From assembly GCA_022559845.1 (NCBI GenBank), contig CM040117.1, forward strand, positions 150,540,732-150,604,731: a stretch of 64,000 nt of DNA, read 5' to 3'. Position 1 is the stretch's first letter. Every line of letters starts with the position of its first letter. Below, in pieces: positions 35,693 to 46,333 of this stretch. The position numbers were made by a program, and so were the translations under genes. The notes beneath the pieces are model-generated. The model was not told the DNA's origin, made no database searches, and saw only the letters and a program-made list of their open reading frames with translations. The stretch comes from Amorphophallus konjac (Eukaryota > Streptophyta > Magnoliopsida > Alismatales > Araceae).

Positions 35693-35990
35693 ACTGAGAA
35701 CGCGCTAGTCTCAGGTAGCGCGTTCTTGAGGGTCGCGCCGCCCCGACGGGGTGCGTTCATCAGAGAAGATTAACAGTAAGGCGGTTGTTGTCACGCTAGG
35801 GGGTCCTAGCGCGATCTACTTTGTCGCGCTAGGGGATCCTAGCGCGTTCTGCCTTGTCACGCTAGGGGTCCTAGTGCGATCTCTCTTGTCGCGCTATGGG
35901 GTCATAGCGCGTTCTGTTTGAATGCGCTATGGACCTATAGCGCGTTCTGTTTGAACGCGCTATGGACCTATAGCGCGTTCTTGGAGGTGA
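35693..35990. repeat. Array of perfect or near-perfect hairpins CGCGCTA(G/T)...(C/A)TAGCGCG
   Basis: About seven palindromes such as CGCGCTAG-GGGAT-CCTAGCGCG (35825) and GCGCTATGGACCTATAGCGC (from about 35929 and 35951), spaced about 24-35 bp. The two arms co-vary: CTAGG arms pair with CCTAG, CTATGG arms with CCTATAG-type arms. Confidence 0.85.
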
Positions 35991-37767
35991 CCAGCCGGGC
36001 TGCCCGGGGAGGGCGGTCTGCGGCTGATCGTGCTCCCCTTGGACCGTGTGTGTCCCGGACACCCCGTGGAGTTCCGTGGCCGTGTCTTTGGGTGTCCGGA
36101 GGTTCCATTTACCTTGATTTGTGTGCCCATGAGTTTAAGGGTCTGAGTGACCCCAGGTGCTTCGGGCTTCAGTGTTCTTGCTAGATCGAGTCACCATGTA
36201 TCGGTGTGAGTGCGGTGAGGTTTCCCCGCAGGTCGTTGCTTCTCTGGAAGGTGGCTTCCGAGTGGGCCAAGCGTGTGGCCTTGGGCAGTGAGTCCAGTCT
36301 CCCAGCCTGGGGCTGGAGGTTTCTTAAGTTCCCTCCTGGAGGGATGGGTCTCGGCAGTTGTGAACTACCCCGTGAGTTATCGCATTGTGGTTTTGGACCT
36401 AGGGATTAGGCCAGATTGACGGCTCAGTGCTGTCGTGTGCAACGGTCTTGACCCCGAGTCTTGTGACTCAAAGGCCGTTGGGTTTTGTAGGTCCAGTGGA
36501 CCATCTAGAGTCTGGTGGCATCGTGCCACCTGTTACTCCGTGTTACTCGCAATGAGTGCGTGCGTGGTTTTCGGTGTCCACGTTCTGTGACACGTCCGCT
36601 AGTCGTAGCCTTCTTACGGCACGCGTGTGCTGACCCACCTGGGAGTGGTGGAGCGGCTGACCCGAGAGAGACGGTGAGTAGGCTGGTTACCGTAGGGTCC
36701 CCATGTACGGCCGAGTCCGGGCTTAGGGGGAATTACCAGCTAGAGGACAGGCCTAGGGCGTATGGTCTGAGTGTGCACACGAGGTTGGGGGCGTCGGACG
36801 GCGCCGGCAGGCGCGACCCTAACTAGTCCTTGTTCTATGGTACTGGTTACTGAGTGTGTCTGAGTCTCCGCCTGGGGCGCTGTAGCTAGACACTTATGAC
36901 GCGGTGTAAGACGTCAGGGGACGTATTCGGTCGTTCTTCTAGTGGGTGGTACTTCTGTCACGTGACGTGAGTTGTCGTGCACCGGGTTCTGTTTCCGTCC
37001 GCGAGACGGGACTTCGTGAGTGGTTTCGGGAGTGTTCTTGGAGTCGAGGTCTGGGGTTTTCGGTGAGCGGCACTGAGGGTCTTTCCCCAGACAACGTTGT
37101 GTTCACGACGGTGAGGTCGTGACCGTGTTCCCTGACTCGGGTCCTTTTGTGAGGGCAGGCCTCCGCTACGGAGGTATCATGGCGTTTTCCTAGTAGCGTG
37201 GCTAGGGCGGTTCATGTCTGGTGGTCCCCGATCGTGGAATCGGGTGCTCGGGTGTGTGGCTTGGTTGTCCCCCGATGGGTGACTAGGTCGTATTTTTTGA
37301 TACAGTAGGAGTAGTTGTAAAGCCGTGGTTTTGTTGGCCACCGTAGTTACTTTCCTGCTTTTGTAGTTACTGCTTTTTGTGTCGCCGTTGTTCTCAGTTG
37401 GGGTTCCGCGGGATCCCTACTGGACCAGTGACAGGAGGCTCACCCCTGCATTTCAGGTGCGGCGGTTCTTCCTCGAGGTTCGAGGGTGCTGCACGGAGGT
37501 TCTTAGTCGCCAGCTTGCCGGGCCGAGTGTTCACTTGGCATGTGGTACGTTTTACTACTTTAGATTGTACTTTCTGTTGGACTGGACTCTGTTGTAGTTG
37601 TTCATTTGTTTCTGTTAATTGTAGAATTATCCTGCCTTATTTCCTATTTCTTTGTACCTCCACACTCCTTTTTAGCCCTTCCGAGCCTCTCGCTCGTGGG
37701 TGGCGGTCCAAGATTCGAATGGTATCGGGCTCCTCCCGGTATCCGGATCTCAGGTCGTCACAGTATG

Positions 37768-38059
37768 CGTGCCTAGAGTGGATGTAGATTCGATGACGGA
37801 AGCAAAGCCCCGGCGCAACAGACCAAATTCTTTAAAAAGGGGTGTCGTGAGAAGAACTCAAGCCCTAAAAACCTCTATACCTATCGCCAGCTTTTCTATC
37901 AAATTCTCTTTTATTTTTCAAGGAATGAACCCTACCACGGGTATGGCCTCGGTAGAGGCACCGTTGAGCGAGATTGGGCCCCGGCCATGGGTGGTCATTT
38001 ATAGCGCACGTTGAACCTAGGAGACCCCTAATGAGATGTGAGGTTCCCCGTCATCAGGT
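37768..38059 (+). other. Post-pol region of B with a small conserved frame
   Basis: A 55-60 codon frame (about 37846-38014; motif SIPIASFSIKFSFIFQG) has a counterpart in A (52198-52392, minus strand). Differences between copies are mostly amino-acid changing, so I see no sign of selection on a protein and do not call a gene. Confidence 0.4.
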
Positions 38060-38560
38060 TTGAGCTGGTTTCAAAATCCAAAAAAAAATCAAATATTTCA
38101 AAATCTAAAAAAATCAAATATTTTAAAATCTAAAAAATCAAATATTTCAAAATCCAAAAAAAATCAAATATTTCAAAATCCGAAAAATTTAAATATTTTA
38201 AAATCCAAAAAAAATCAAATATTTTAAAATAAAAAAATCAAATATTTCAAAATTTGAAAAAATCAAATATTTCAAAATCTAAAAAATCAAATATTTCAAA
38301 ATCTAAAAAATCAAATATTTCAAAATCTAAAAAAATCAAATATTTCAAAATCTAAAAAAAATCAAATGTTTCAAAATCCAAAAAAACCAAATATTTCAAA
38401 ATCCAAAAAAATCAAATATTTCAAAATCTAAAAAATCAAATATTTTAAAATCCAAAAAAATCAAATATTTCATAATGTAAAAAATTAAATATTTTAAAAT
38501 CTGATAAAATCAAATATTTCAAAATCCAAAAAATCTAAATATTTTCAAAATCACAAAAAA
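38060..38560. repeat. AT-rich tandem array, about 23-bp unit
   Basis: About 20 copies of a TCAAATATTTCAAAATCTAA-like unit with variable A-run length. The shorter counterpart in A (51120-51187 and 51974-52180) is inverted and split by solo LTR 3. Tandem arrays 3' of pol are known in Tat/Ogre elements. Confidence 0.9.
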
Positions 38561-39240
38561 GATTTTCATCATCATGATTTGCATTCCATGGCATGCACTT
38601 CATTCATTTTCATTTTGTTAGTTGCATGTTTGATAAGGCTTACCCCCTTGACCAAAAATCCAGAACTAGTCATTTCCTAACTTGCTACAGGCAAGGAGTT
38701 AAGCCTAAAACAGATTTAATCTGTTTTCCTTGTTTTTGTATGTGCAGGGGCAGGTTGAAGCTCAAGGTCCATCACTTCAATCAGAAAACGGTCCTTTAGC
38801 GACCGTCCTATTCCTTTAAACGGCCATGGTCAGACCGTCCAACCATTCACACGGTTTCATATAGACCGTCCCAATCTCAAGCCCCTCCAAATATCCGCGG
38901 TTTTCATTAGACCGATCAAAGATATGAACGGTAGATTCTTGACCGTTTAATCAGGTTCACGGCTTATCGATAGGCCGTTCAACTCCTTTCTCTCAACTCC
39001 GCAGTGAATCTAATGCACGGCTCTAATGGAGCCGTTCTACTCTTAGAGCAGTCAATTTCTAACCGTCTATTCAACTAAGCAGTTTGTGTGTGACCATGTG
39101 TATTCTGAAGTCATATCCCAACTCACTCAATCACACAGGGAAGAGTCAAACTCAAGCCAATCAAGCCAGCAATTTCATTCATATATCAAACATCTCTAAG
39201 CATAAGCCTCTACATAAACATCATGAAAAGAAAAGAAAAA
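38561..39240 (+). other. Non-coding region with hairpins (element B)
   Basis: No gene. CGGTC/GACCG-type pairs lie at 38785-39070. It ends at the stop codon of the antisense DUF7745-like gene. It matches 50449-51120 of element A inverted. Confidence 0.6.
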
Positions 39241-40686
39241 TCACTCAGTTCTCCGTTGGGCATCTCCGCGGGGACGTATCTCTCTCAGCTCTCTAACATA
39301 GGCCTGGCGTGTCGCCGGAATCTCTGCAACCTCCGCTGGAAGGGTAAGCACCCTGCTCACCTCCCACATGATCAGGGCACTCCTGACAGCCTACTTGTCC
39401 TCCTCTGTACCGATCCTCCTCGCCTATAGCGTGGGAAGGTGGGGTAGCGCTGGTAGTACGGTCCTGGGTAGTCCAACCTGTAGGTAGCACCGGTGTGGGC
39501 TGTACAGCGCCAGTGCGATGTCTCTCACGAGCCTCAAATCCAAGCCCGACCTCCTAGGCACCATGACAGTGGTGTCGCGGAGTAAATCAGGGCGCATCAC
39601 GAACCAATCTAGGGGCAATCTGTTGAGGTGCAGTCGCCACTCGTCCCTGGTCTTCTTTTCTGCTATCCTGCACTCTACCTGTGGAGAGAACCCGAAAGCA
39701 CCACCTATGAAGAAGAGGGGGTGGCTCCCGAAGATCCGGCTAGCTGAAGTGACATCCTCCTTATGAATGAATTTCATCCTGACACCCATCCAGCACTCTA
39801 AAAGCATCATGGAACCAAAGAGAGGACCTCCTAGAGCTGCTGAGGTGAGGCCCTCCTACAAGTAGGCAAGGACGGCCTGAGAGATAGAAAGACCCTACCA
39901 TAGGCCACTGATGGTACTAAGGATAGGAGTCTCTAGCACATGGTCAGCAGAGGGAAACAAGATAGTCCCGCACAGGCAAATAGACGCAGCCTTGGCTATG
40001 GCCTCATCCCATCCGCATCTATTCCTGCAATGTTCAACTACCCACTGGCTAAGAGGAAGAAGGTGGATCTGACGTGGGCCTATGAAGGTATGGATGTCCC
40101 GGCTATCTGGTATGAACCCTCCCAAAATGGGCCTAGGGTCTACAGGGGCCACGGTGTGACACACCAAGTCCTCCTCACCCGCCTTAGACCTAGGAAAGGA
40201 AAAATAGGTCTCTACCTCCTCCAGTAGGATAGTGGCCTCAAAAGATGGAAACATGAATGTATGGGTCTGAGGGTGCCAAATTTCTACCAGGGTTGAGATG
40301 TTGTGCTAGTCAAGGGAAAGCTTTGGGTAATTTTGGCCTAGTACCAAGAGTGGATGTAGGTGCCAGCACTTTAGGATGGATATCACTCCTAGGGGTAATG
40401 CACGGACCATGGGAGCCATCTACTTCAAAGTGGAATAGCGTCTGGAGCCAGGGAGAAGCTGAGATGGAAAAAAGAAAAGGAGAAGGAGAGAGAGGGGAGA
40501 TTTGTGTAAGTAAATGAACAAATTGATTTGAATAAAATCACGTTAACATACCTCTCTCAAAGGGCTCGAGCTGAGGTGACGAGGGATTGTAGTCAGCCAT
40601 TGGAGCACTTCCCGCTCCTTCCTGGCCGGCTTCGGCCCTTCATAAGTTGCCCCCTCCATGGAACTCCCCTCAAAGGACCTTTTCAT
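39241..40686 (-). pseudogene. DUF7745/PMD-like gene, antisense passenger of element B
   Basis: Exon 1 is 40552-40686 (45 codons, MKRSFEGSSMEG..., ending GAG before a GTATGT donor). The intron is 40442-40551, with acceptor CTCCAG. Exon 2 is 39241-40441 (1201 bp, exactly the length in A). The protein shows DUF7745-type motifs (LVEIWHPQTHTF, LEEVETYFSFPRS, CLCGTILFPSADHVLETPI). At least four stops occur (two near 39893 and 39850, more near 39424 and 39375), several being CAG to TAG. The frame of exon 1 does not join exon 2 without a one-base shift, the same as in copy A; translation might instead start at an ATG inside exon 2. DUF7745 is common in plant transposon-associated proteins and its biochemical role is unknown. 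Confidence 0.75.
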
Positions 40687-41233
40687 GATGATTGGATGAG
40701 GAATAACAAAGGTTTAAGGCCTAGGAAGAGGGGTGCGGTGTAAGTTGTGAATTTAGAGCCCCCTTCTACTTATAGGGCTTGGATAGAGGCCTAAACCCAC
40801 TAGAAGTGAGGTAGGATAGGCCTAGATCAGGTTGGGATAGAGCTAGAGTCGGTTTAGGACGTCCATCTTCGGGTTGGGACTCTCCAAGAGAGTCCCGTTC
40901 GAACTCCCAGGTCGCAGGTTGGCGCGGTCTGTCAATAGACCGCTCTACTAATTGGACGGTCTCACTGGGACCGTTCAGAAGCTTCTACATGATTCAAATG
41001 CTGGAGGTGGAACGGCCGAGAACAGGCCATCCCATTCATCACCCGGTCACATAAGAACCGTCCTATTGTTTGAGCGGCTAATATCAAACCGTTTACTCAT
41101 ATCCATGGGTTTTGGTCGAGCAACTTTAAACGGTCTACGAGAAGACCATGTGATCTATTGGAACGGCCCCCTTTCAACCGTTTAGATACCTGAAGGCCTA
41201 TTTTAACCTGTTCTTACCTCTGTCGCTCAAGCT
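40687..41233. other. Non-coding region upstream of the antisense DUF7745-like gene (B)
   Basis: No gene. On the minus strand it is the presumed 5' region of the antisense gene. Palindromic pairs (GCGGTCTGTCAATAGACCGC, 40924 onward) continue to about 41190. Confidence 0.6.
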
Positions 41234-41420
41234 ATGGTCTCGCGTCTCTCTCTCACTCAGTTTGGTGTCTCTCTCTCACTCAATCTAGCGTCACTCTCTC
41301 ACTCAATTTGGCCTCTCTCTCTCACTCAATTTGGCGTCTCTCTCTCACTCAATTTTGGCATCTCTCTCTCACTCAGTTTGGCGTCTATCTCTCTCACTCA
41401 TGGTCGTAGTCGTCTCTCAC
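41234..41420. repeat. GA/CT-rich minisatellite (element B)
   Basis: About seven copies of a 23-27 bp unit, CTCTCTCACTCAATTTGGCGT, with degenerate flanks to 41480. It is the inverse of the array in A (48100-48430). Confidence 0.85.
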
Positions 41421-41637
41421 ACGCACTCGTAGTCGCCCCTCTCTCACTCATGGCTCTACCATCTCTCGCACATGTCCGTCTCACTCGTGTCATAGTCGTA
41501 GTCAGTAAGTCAGTGTCAATCATTTGCATTCATTCATACATTCATCCACAAGATCAAAACAAAAAAGGGGCATATCATATCACTATCATATCATGTCCAC
41601 ATGTACAAGAGTTGTGTCCCTAGTGTAAAAGTTAGGC

Positions 41638-44600
41638 CTATCCCTCTCCCTGGCCCCCGTCGCTACCGTCAATACCCTCGTGCCTCTTTGGTCGCCGACG
41701 CCGCTCCTCGTCCTCATTCCTCCGGTGGGCGGAGGAACTCGTAAAGTAACTCCTCACGGAGCCATGAGTACCGTGGCTGCCGCTCGGAGTCCCGCTGCGC
41801 ACTGATCGCCGGCTCATCTCCTTATATGCCCGCAGCTCTCCCCTCAGCTCTGATGCCTCCACCCGGTAACGCTCCGCCTCCGCGGCTCTGGCTCGGAGAC
41901 GCTCTAACTCTGCGTGATGGAGAGCCGTCTCGACTGTATCTGTCGGTCGGCTCTGCGCCATCTCCTCCCGGAGACGAGAAACCTCAGCCCGGTTTAGGTC
42001 TGCCTCTGTCGCCCGCGCTCTAAGAAGCTCCATCTCCACTGTCCCGGCACGGGAGCTCTCCATCTCTGCATAAAGGCGCGAAGCCTCTACTACGTCCGCA
42101 TGTAAAGCTGCGGCCTCTGCACGGGACCGCTCTACGTCCTCTCGCAATCGAGCGATCTCGCCCAGTGACGTGGTCAGCTCGGTCGTCTGCATACACGGTT
42201 CATGGTCAGTTAATTGCATTTCATAATCATAAGCAGAAACAACAGGGAAAGTGTAGTAGTTGCGTACCCTCTCATTAAGCGCCACCTCGGCCGCCTTGGC
42301 CCGCGCTATCATCCGTGCAAAGTCGGCGTCCCGCTCAGCTCGGTCTGCCGGGGTCTGTGAGGAGGAAGAGGGAGCGTCTGCCCCCTGCCGTTGTGTCCCC
42401 TCAGCTCGCTGCATCCACCACTCCAGGTCAGTCACATACATATAATCATGAACATTTACATAATTTAAAGAGTTTAGGGTTTAGGAACTCACCAGTAGGG
42501 CTAGCGTCTGCCGAGCCTCATCTCGCTCGCGGATCGTCATGTGGAGGAGCCCTTGTAGCTCCGCGATCCGTCCCTCAGGGTTGATCTACATTTAGAAAGT
42601 TCAAACATCGGTGCATAGGCATATATAAAGCATAATAGAAAGGTGTTAAGGTTTAGAAGTCGTACCGGTCGGCGGGCACCACGGAACACCTGGTCCCGGT
42701 AGTGCCTGGCGTACGCTGTGTAGTACGTCGCGTCGCTCTCCGCACGGGCGGTCACCACTCGTCCGTGTACTGCCCAATCTTAGATCAGCTCCGCAGCTCG
42801 CTCTCTCCAGTCTATCACCGTCGCTGCTCCCCGCGGGTGCCGGCTGACGTGCTCTCCTGGCGCTAGAAACTCCACCGCTGGTTGTGGGACGCCGGTTGTC
42901 CTCATCACCAACCTGTAGTGTAGTGGCTCTACTACATTCATTCAGTGTAGCCACACGTCGCGTCCTGAGAAGGCGAGGGCCCCTGCTACCCAGGGCTGAC
43001 TCTCGGGCCCCTCCCCTGCATAAGGAGTCCACTGTACCTATCAAGATAGGAAGTCACATCAACATCATAATCATATAGAATTGCATTTAATTGAAGAGTC
43101 TAAGTTTAGAGTCGTACCGAGGTGTACGGTAGAGTGTCTATGTCATCCTGGAGCTCCCGGACCTGTCTCCGGAGACCTCCGCTCTCCCAAGGTGCGGTCC
43201 ACCTCCGGGCAATAGGCAGTCGGTCTAGGTGGGTCTCCTCGCCTCGCCCGAGCCCGCGTAAGTACACGTAGGCCCATACCTGCATTGCATTTCACCAAGA
43301 GTCAGCATATAGCAATCGTAGGAGTCCTATAGCTAAATGCATAATAGGAGTCAGAGTCATGCCTGGAGTAGAGGGGAGAAGCCCCCAAGCATCGTCTATC
43401 GGGACGTCAAGCTCAGAGTATCGAACAGAAATGCGAGGACGGTAGCTCCCCACGCGTAGTCATCCATGTGGTCGAGGTCCTGGAGAAACAGAAAGAAACG
43501 GCAGCTGATGACGTCCCCTCGCGTCACAAACAGAAGTTAGCCGAACAGCAACGTCAAGAACCGACGCAATACCCGGTCGGCCTCCAATCCCGCCTTCGCT
43601 GCAACCCGTGGTCTGGCTCACTCCACGAGTCACTCGAGATGCTGCTCGAGCATCTCCCCAGTCGTGATCCCCGCACGTCGTAGCCCCAGGCTGTCCTGAA
43701 GCGCCGCCCGAGTCAGGGTGGTGGACTGCCGCTCGGGATGCAGCAAGTCTAGTCCTAGGATCTCCGAGGCCATCTCCCGGTAGTCAGGATATGTACTCCC
43801 GCTGACCGGTGACCCATGCACGCGCAAGCCAGTAAGTCGGGCCACGTCCTCAAGCGTGGGGACCATATGCCCCCACGGAAAGAGAAACGCGCGACTCACT
43901 GGGTCCCAGCGGTCGTGCAGAGCGTAGAGTAGCAGTGTGTCAAACCGACTGACCTCCATGCTCAGGAACTCCGAGAATCCCATGACTCTCAGCCTCTCAC
44001 ATTGGAAGTCGGGCAGCGCGAGGTACACTGCCCGAACCTGCAGCCATGAGATCCGGGTCCTACGCTTTCCCTGCATACATTTAGATTAATTGCATTTTAG
44101 TTTAGAATTTTGTACTTAATTCAATAATTCATTCTCTGCCTTGTAAACGGTCACCCATGGACCGTTTCCTATCCAAGGGTTGTCTCCCAACCGCTTCAAT
44201 AAGCCCACGGTTCTCCCTAGACCGTCTTTCTATCTGATGATTCCCCCCAAAATAGACCATGACGGGCCGTTCTGAATTTCGCGGTTTGAGTTCAATCGTT
44301 CTATCTCTAGGTGTTCCAGGTTCTGAGCGGATCAGGTAGGTCCGTCCTAAGTCCCACGGTCTGATGTAGGCCGTTCTATTTTCAACGTTTCACATTCTAA
44401 GCGGACCAACATGGACCGCCCTACGTTTAGACGGTTCACATGGGACCGTTCTGTGATGTCGGTTCGTATTCTTTGAGCGGCCACCCACGGGTCGTGTGTT
44501 CTTTGAACGGCTCTATGTGAGCCGTGTTGTTTTGTTAGGCGGTCACTGTAGGACCGCACTTTTACCGTCGTCTCCGACGATCGGAAAACCTCCCCCCACC

Positions 44601-44976
44601 TCCGTTCACAGCCCAAGTGGCCTTGCATGGTGTTTGTAAGGGGTCGTGTGCCCCTCTTTTACCCCTAGAGCTAGCATGCATAGAACAAAACTGAAAATGG
44701 GAGGAGTTTCAACGGGCCTACCTCGGTCGGACGTGGTACTTTGGCCGGCCTCTCCGCCGGTGCTCCCTCTCCGGCATCTCCTTCCCCGGCCACGGTGGCT
44801 TCGGCTTCTTCCCTGGCCTCGGACGGCGGTGGGGGAGCCTCTCCCTCGGCTGACGGCGGTGCCGGCATCTCTTCCACCGGTGGAGCTTCCTCCACGGCCG
44901 CGGTCGTCGTCGGCGGTGGCACGTCTGCGTTATCTTCGGTCATCGGTGGCCGCCTAGCTTGATGCTTCGAACGCAT
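41638..44976 (-). pseudogene. PMD (plant mobile domain) gene, antisense passenger of element B
   Basis: Seven exons on the minus strand: 44722-44976, 43363-44070, 43118-43279, 42666-43037, 42493-42585, 42268-42408, 41638-42186. Lengths (255, 708, 162, 372, 93, 141, 549) track copy A. Donors are GTAGGC, GCATGA (GT in A), GTACGA, GTACGA, GTGAGT and GTACGC. The protein has a Pro/Glu/Ala-rich head, a PMD core (RVMGFSEFLSMEV, LLYALHDRWDP, LEDVARLTGLRVHG), a second PMD half (VQWTPYAGEG, VEPLHYRL), then a coiled-coil tail rich in RARAAEAE-type heptads, ending in a basic/Gly tail. Stops in the second half of exon 2 and in exon 4 disable it. Intron 1 holds palindromic pairs. It could be an active promoter-bearing gene in other family members; here it is a relic. 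Confidence 0.82.
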
Positions 44977-46317
44977 GGGGGTGAAGAATGAGAATGAGAG
45001 TTGGAGAAAGTTTGAGGAATGAGAGAGTAGAGAGGAGTGGGGGTGGTGGCGTTTTCCTTCCCTCCCGCCATCGGTTACGGTGGGGAGGGAGGGAGATGAA
45101 AGGTTTATTTTTTTTTAAAATGCCCCAGGTATTGAGCGGTCTATCGGCAGACCATTCCACTTTTGGACGGCCCAAATGTCACCGCTTAACCATCAACGGT
45201 ACGTTGCATTGAGCGACTAGAATCTGGCCGTTCATTATTTTGCAGGGTCTGCATATGGGCCGCGTGGCTTCACATTCAGGTTCAAATTGCTCGTGATTGA
45301 ACGGTCTCGGATGAGCCGTTCTGTGGTCTGAGCGGTCTATTTTTGACCGTTCGAATGCTTGAATGAGGTAGTTTGACCTCTTCTTGGTGTTGCATTCTAT
45401 AATTCGTTGATAAATTTGATTTGATGATATATATTGCCAATCCTACTCATGATTCTTTTTGCATCATCACCTTCATTTGCCATTTCGCCTGCACAGGTAA
45501 GTCAGGTATGGCTTTCTATCCCTTATCCCTTATTGTATTACTATATGGTACTATGCTATATTATCTCGAGAACCGGTTGGTTATTCGCGTGTTCCAGGAT
45601 CTGATGTTCCCCTTTAATAAAAATGATGATGATCCGGGTCACGTATTTAACCTCCGGATAGGCTGTTAGGTTGGGAAAACTGGGGAGGATGGTTCTATCC
45701 TGCACACCGTGATTGCGGATAGTGTCTTGACTCTGATTTGCCCAATCTAGCAATATTATTCTCGAGTATTTTATATTTTATCCTTTCTTTGCATTCGTTT
45801 TAATGATTTCTTTTCTTTTAGCCCAGCATGCATCATACGCATCTTTTGAGCATTCATGACCCATGGTTTGCCTGTAAATGTCCCACCAGTGATGGAGGGC
45901 TGGTGTTCAATGTTTGAACAAGAGGAATAATTCCACTCTGAGTTGGAAGGTTCTCTCTGGTTTGGTCACTTGGTTTGGTTGATTAAGAGGTCCCCGTCTG
46001 GAGTTTTAGTTCGTTTCTTTACTTTTCAGTGCCTATTCCGGTCTCCTCATTGGTCTGAGGGATTGTGTCCCCCATGCGGTTGATCGTGTGTTCCCTTTTA
46101 TTTAATTAGTTCCTCCAGACTGGTGTCGCTTTTAGTCTAACCCTTCCTTGTGAATGATTCAGAGATTTCCAGAAGATTCCTATCGTTTGTTGGCGAGAAA
46201 ACGGGTGTCATTTTACCTTAACACCCGCTTTTCGGTCTGCTCCGCTACATTTCCGCTTCATCTAAATGTTCCATTTCGCTTTCGCTTCACCTCCGCTCGC
46301 TCCCCTGCAAAGAGGAC
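44977..46317 (+). other. Non-coding region between PMD gene and polypurine tract (B)
   Basis: No gene. CGGTC/GACCG pairs lie at 45130-45360. On the minus strand this is the likely promoter side of the PMD gene. Confidence 0.6.
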
Positions 46318-46333
46318 GTTAAGGAGGGGCATC
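46318..46333 (+). promoter_or_regulatory. Polypurine tract of element B
   Basis: GTTAAGGAGGGGCATC directly before the 3' LTR, identical to that of A. Confidence 0.9.

Larger units (their letters stand above)
34805..37762 (+). mobile_element. Solo LTR 2 (TGTGATGCCCC...CGTCACA family)
   Basis: This 2958-bp LTR is flanked by a perfect GTATG duplication (34800-34804, 37763-37767). Element A keeps the unoccupied site: on its minus strand the sequence reads straight through CCAGTCGTATGCGTGCC near 52480-52490. A TATA box (CTATATATAA, 35141) and CT-rich leader (35160-35235) are visible. A palindrome array lies at 35693-35990. It is related to solo LTR 1 in its ends and in blocks near 36629 and 37403, but diverged. 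Frames inside are not genes. Confidence 0.93.

Noticed and set aside
35693..35990. CRISPR-like array
   Set aside because: Units are palindromes with short non-unique spacers inside a plant LTR; no cas genes and no eukaryotic basis.
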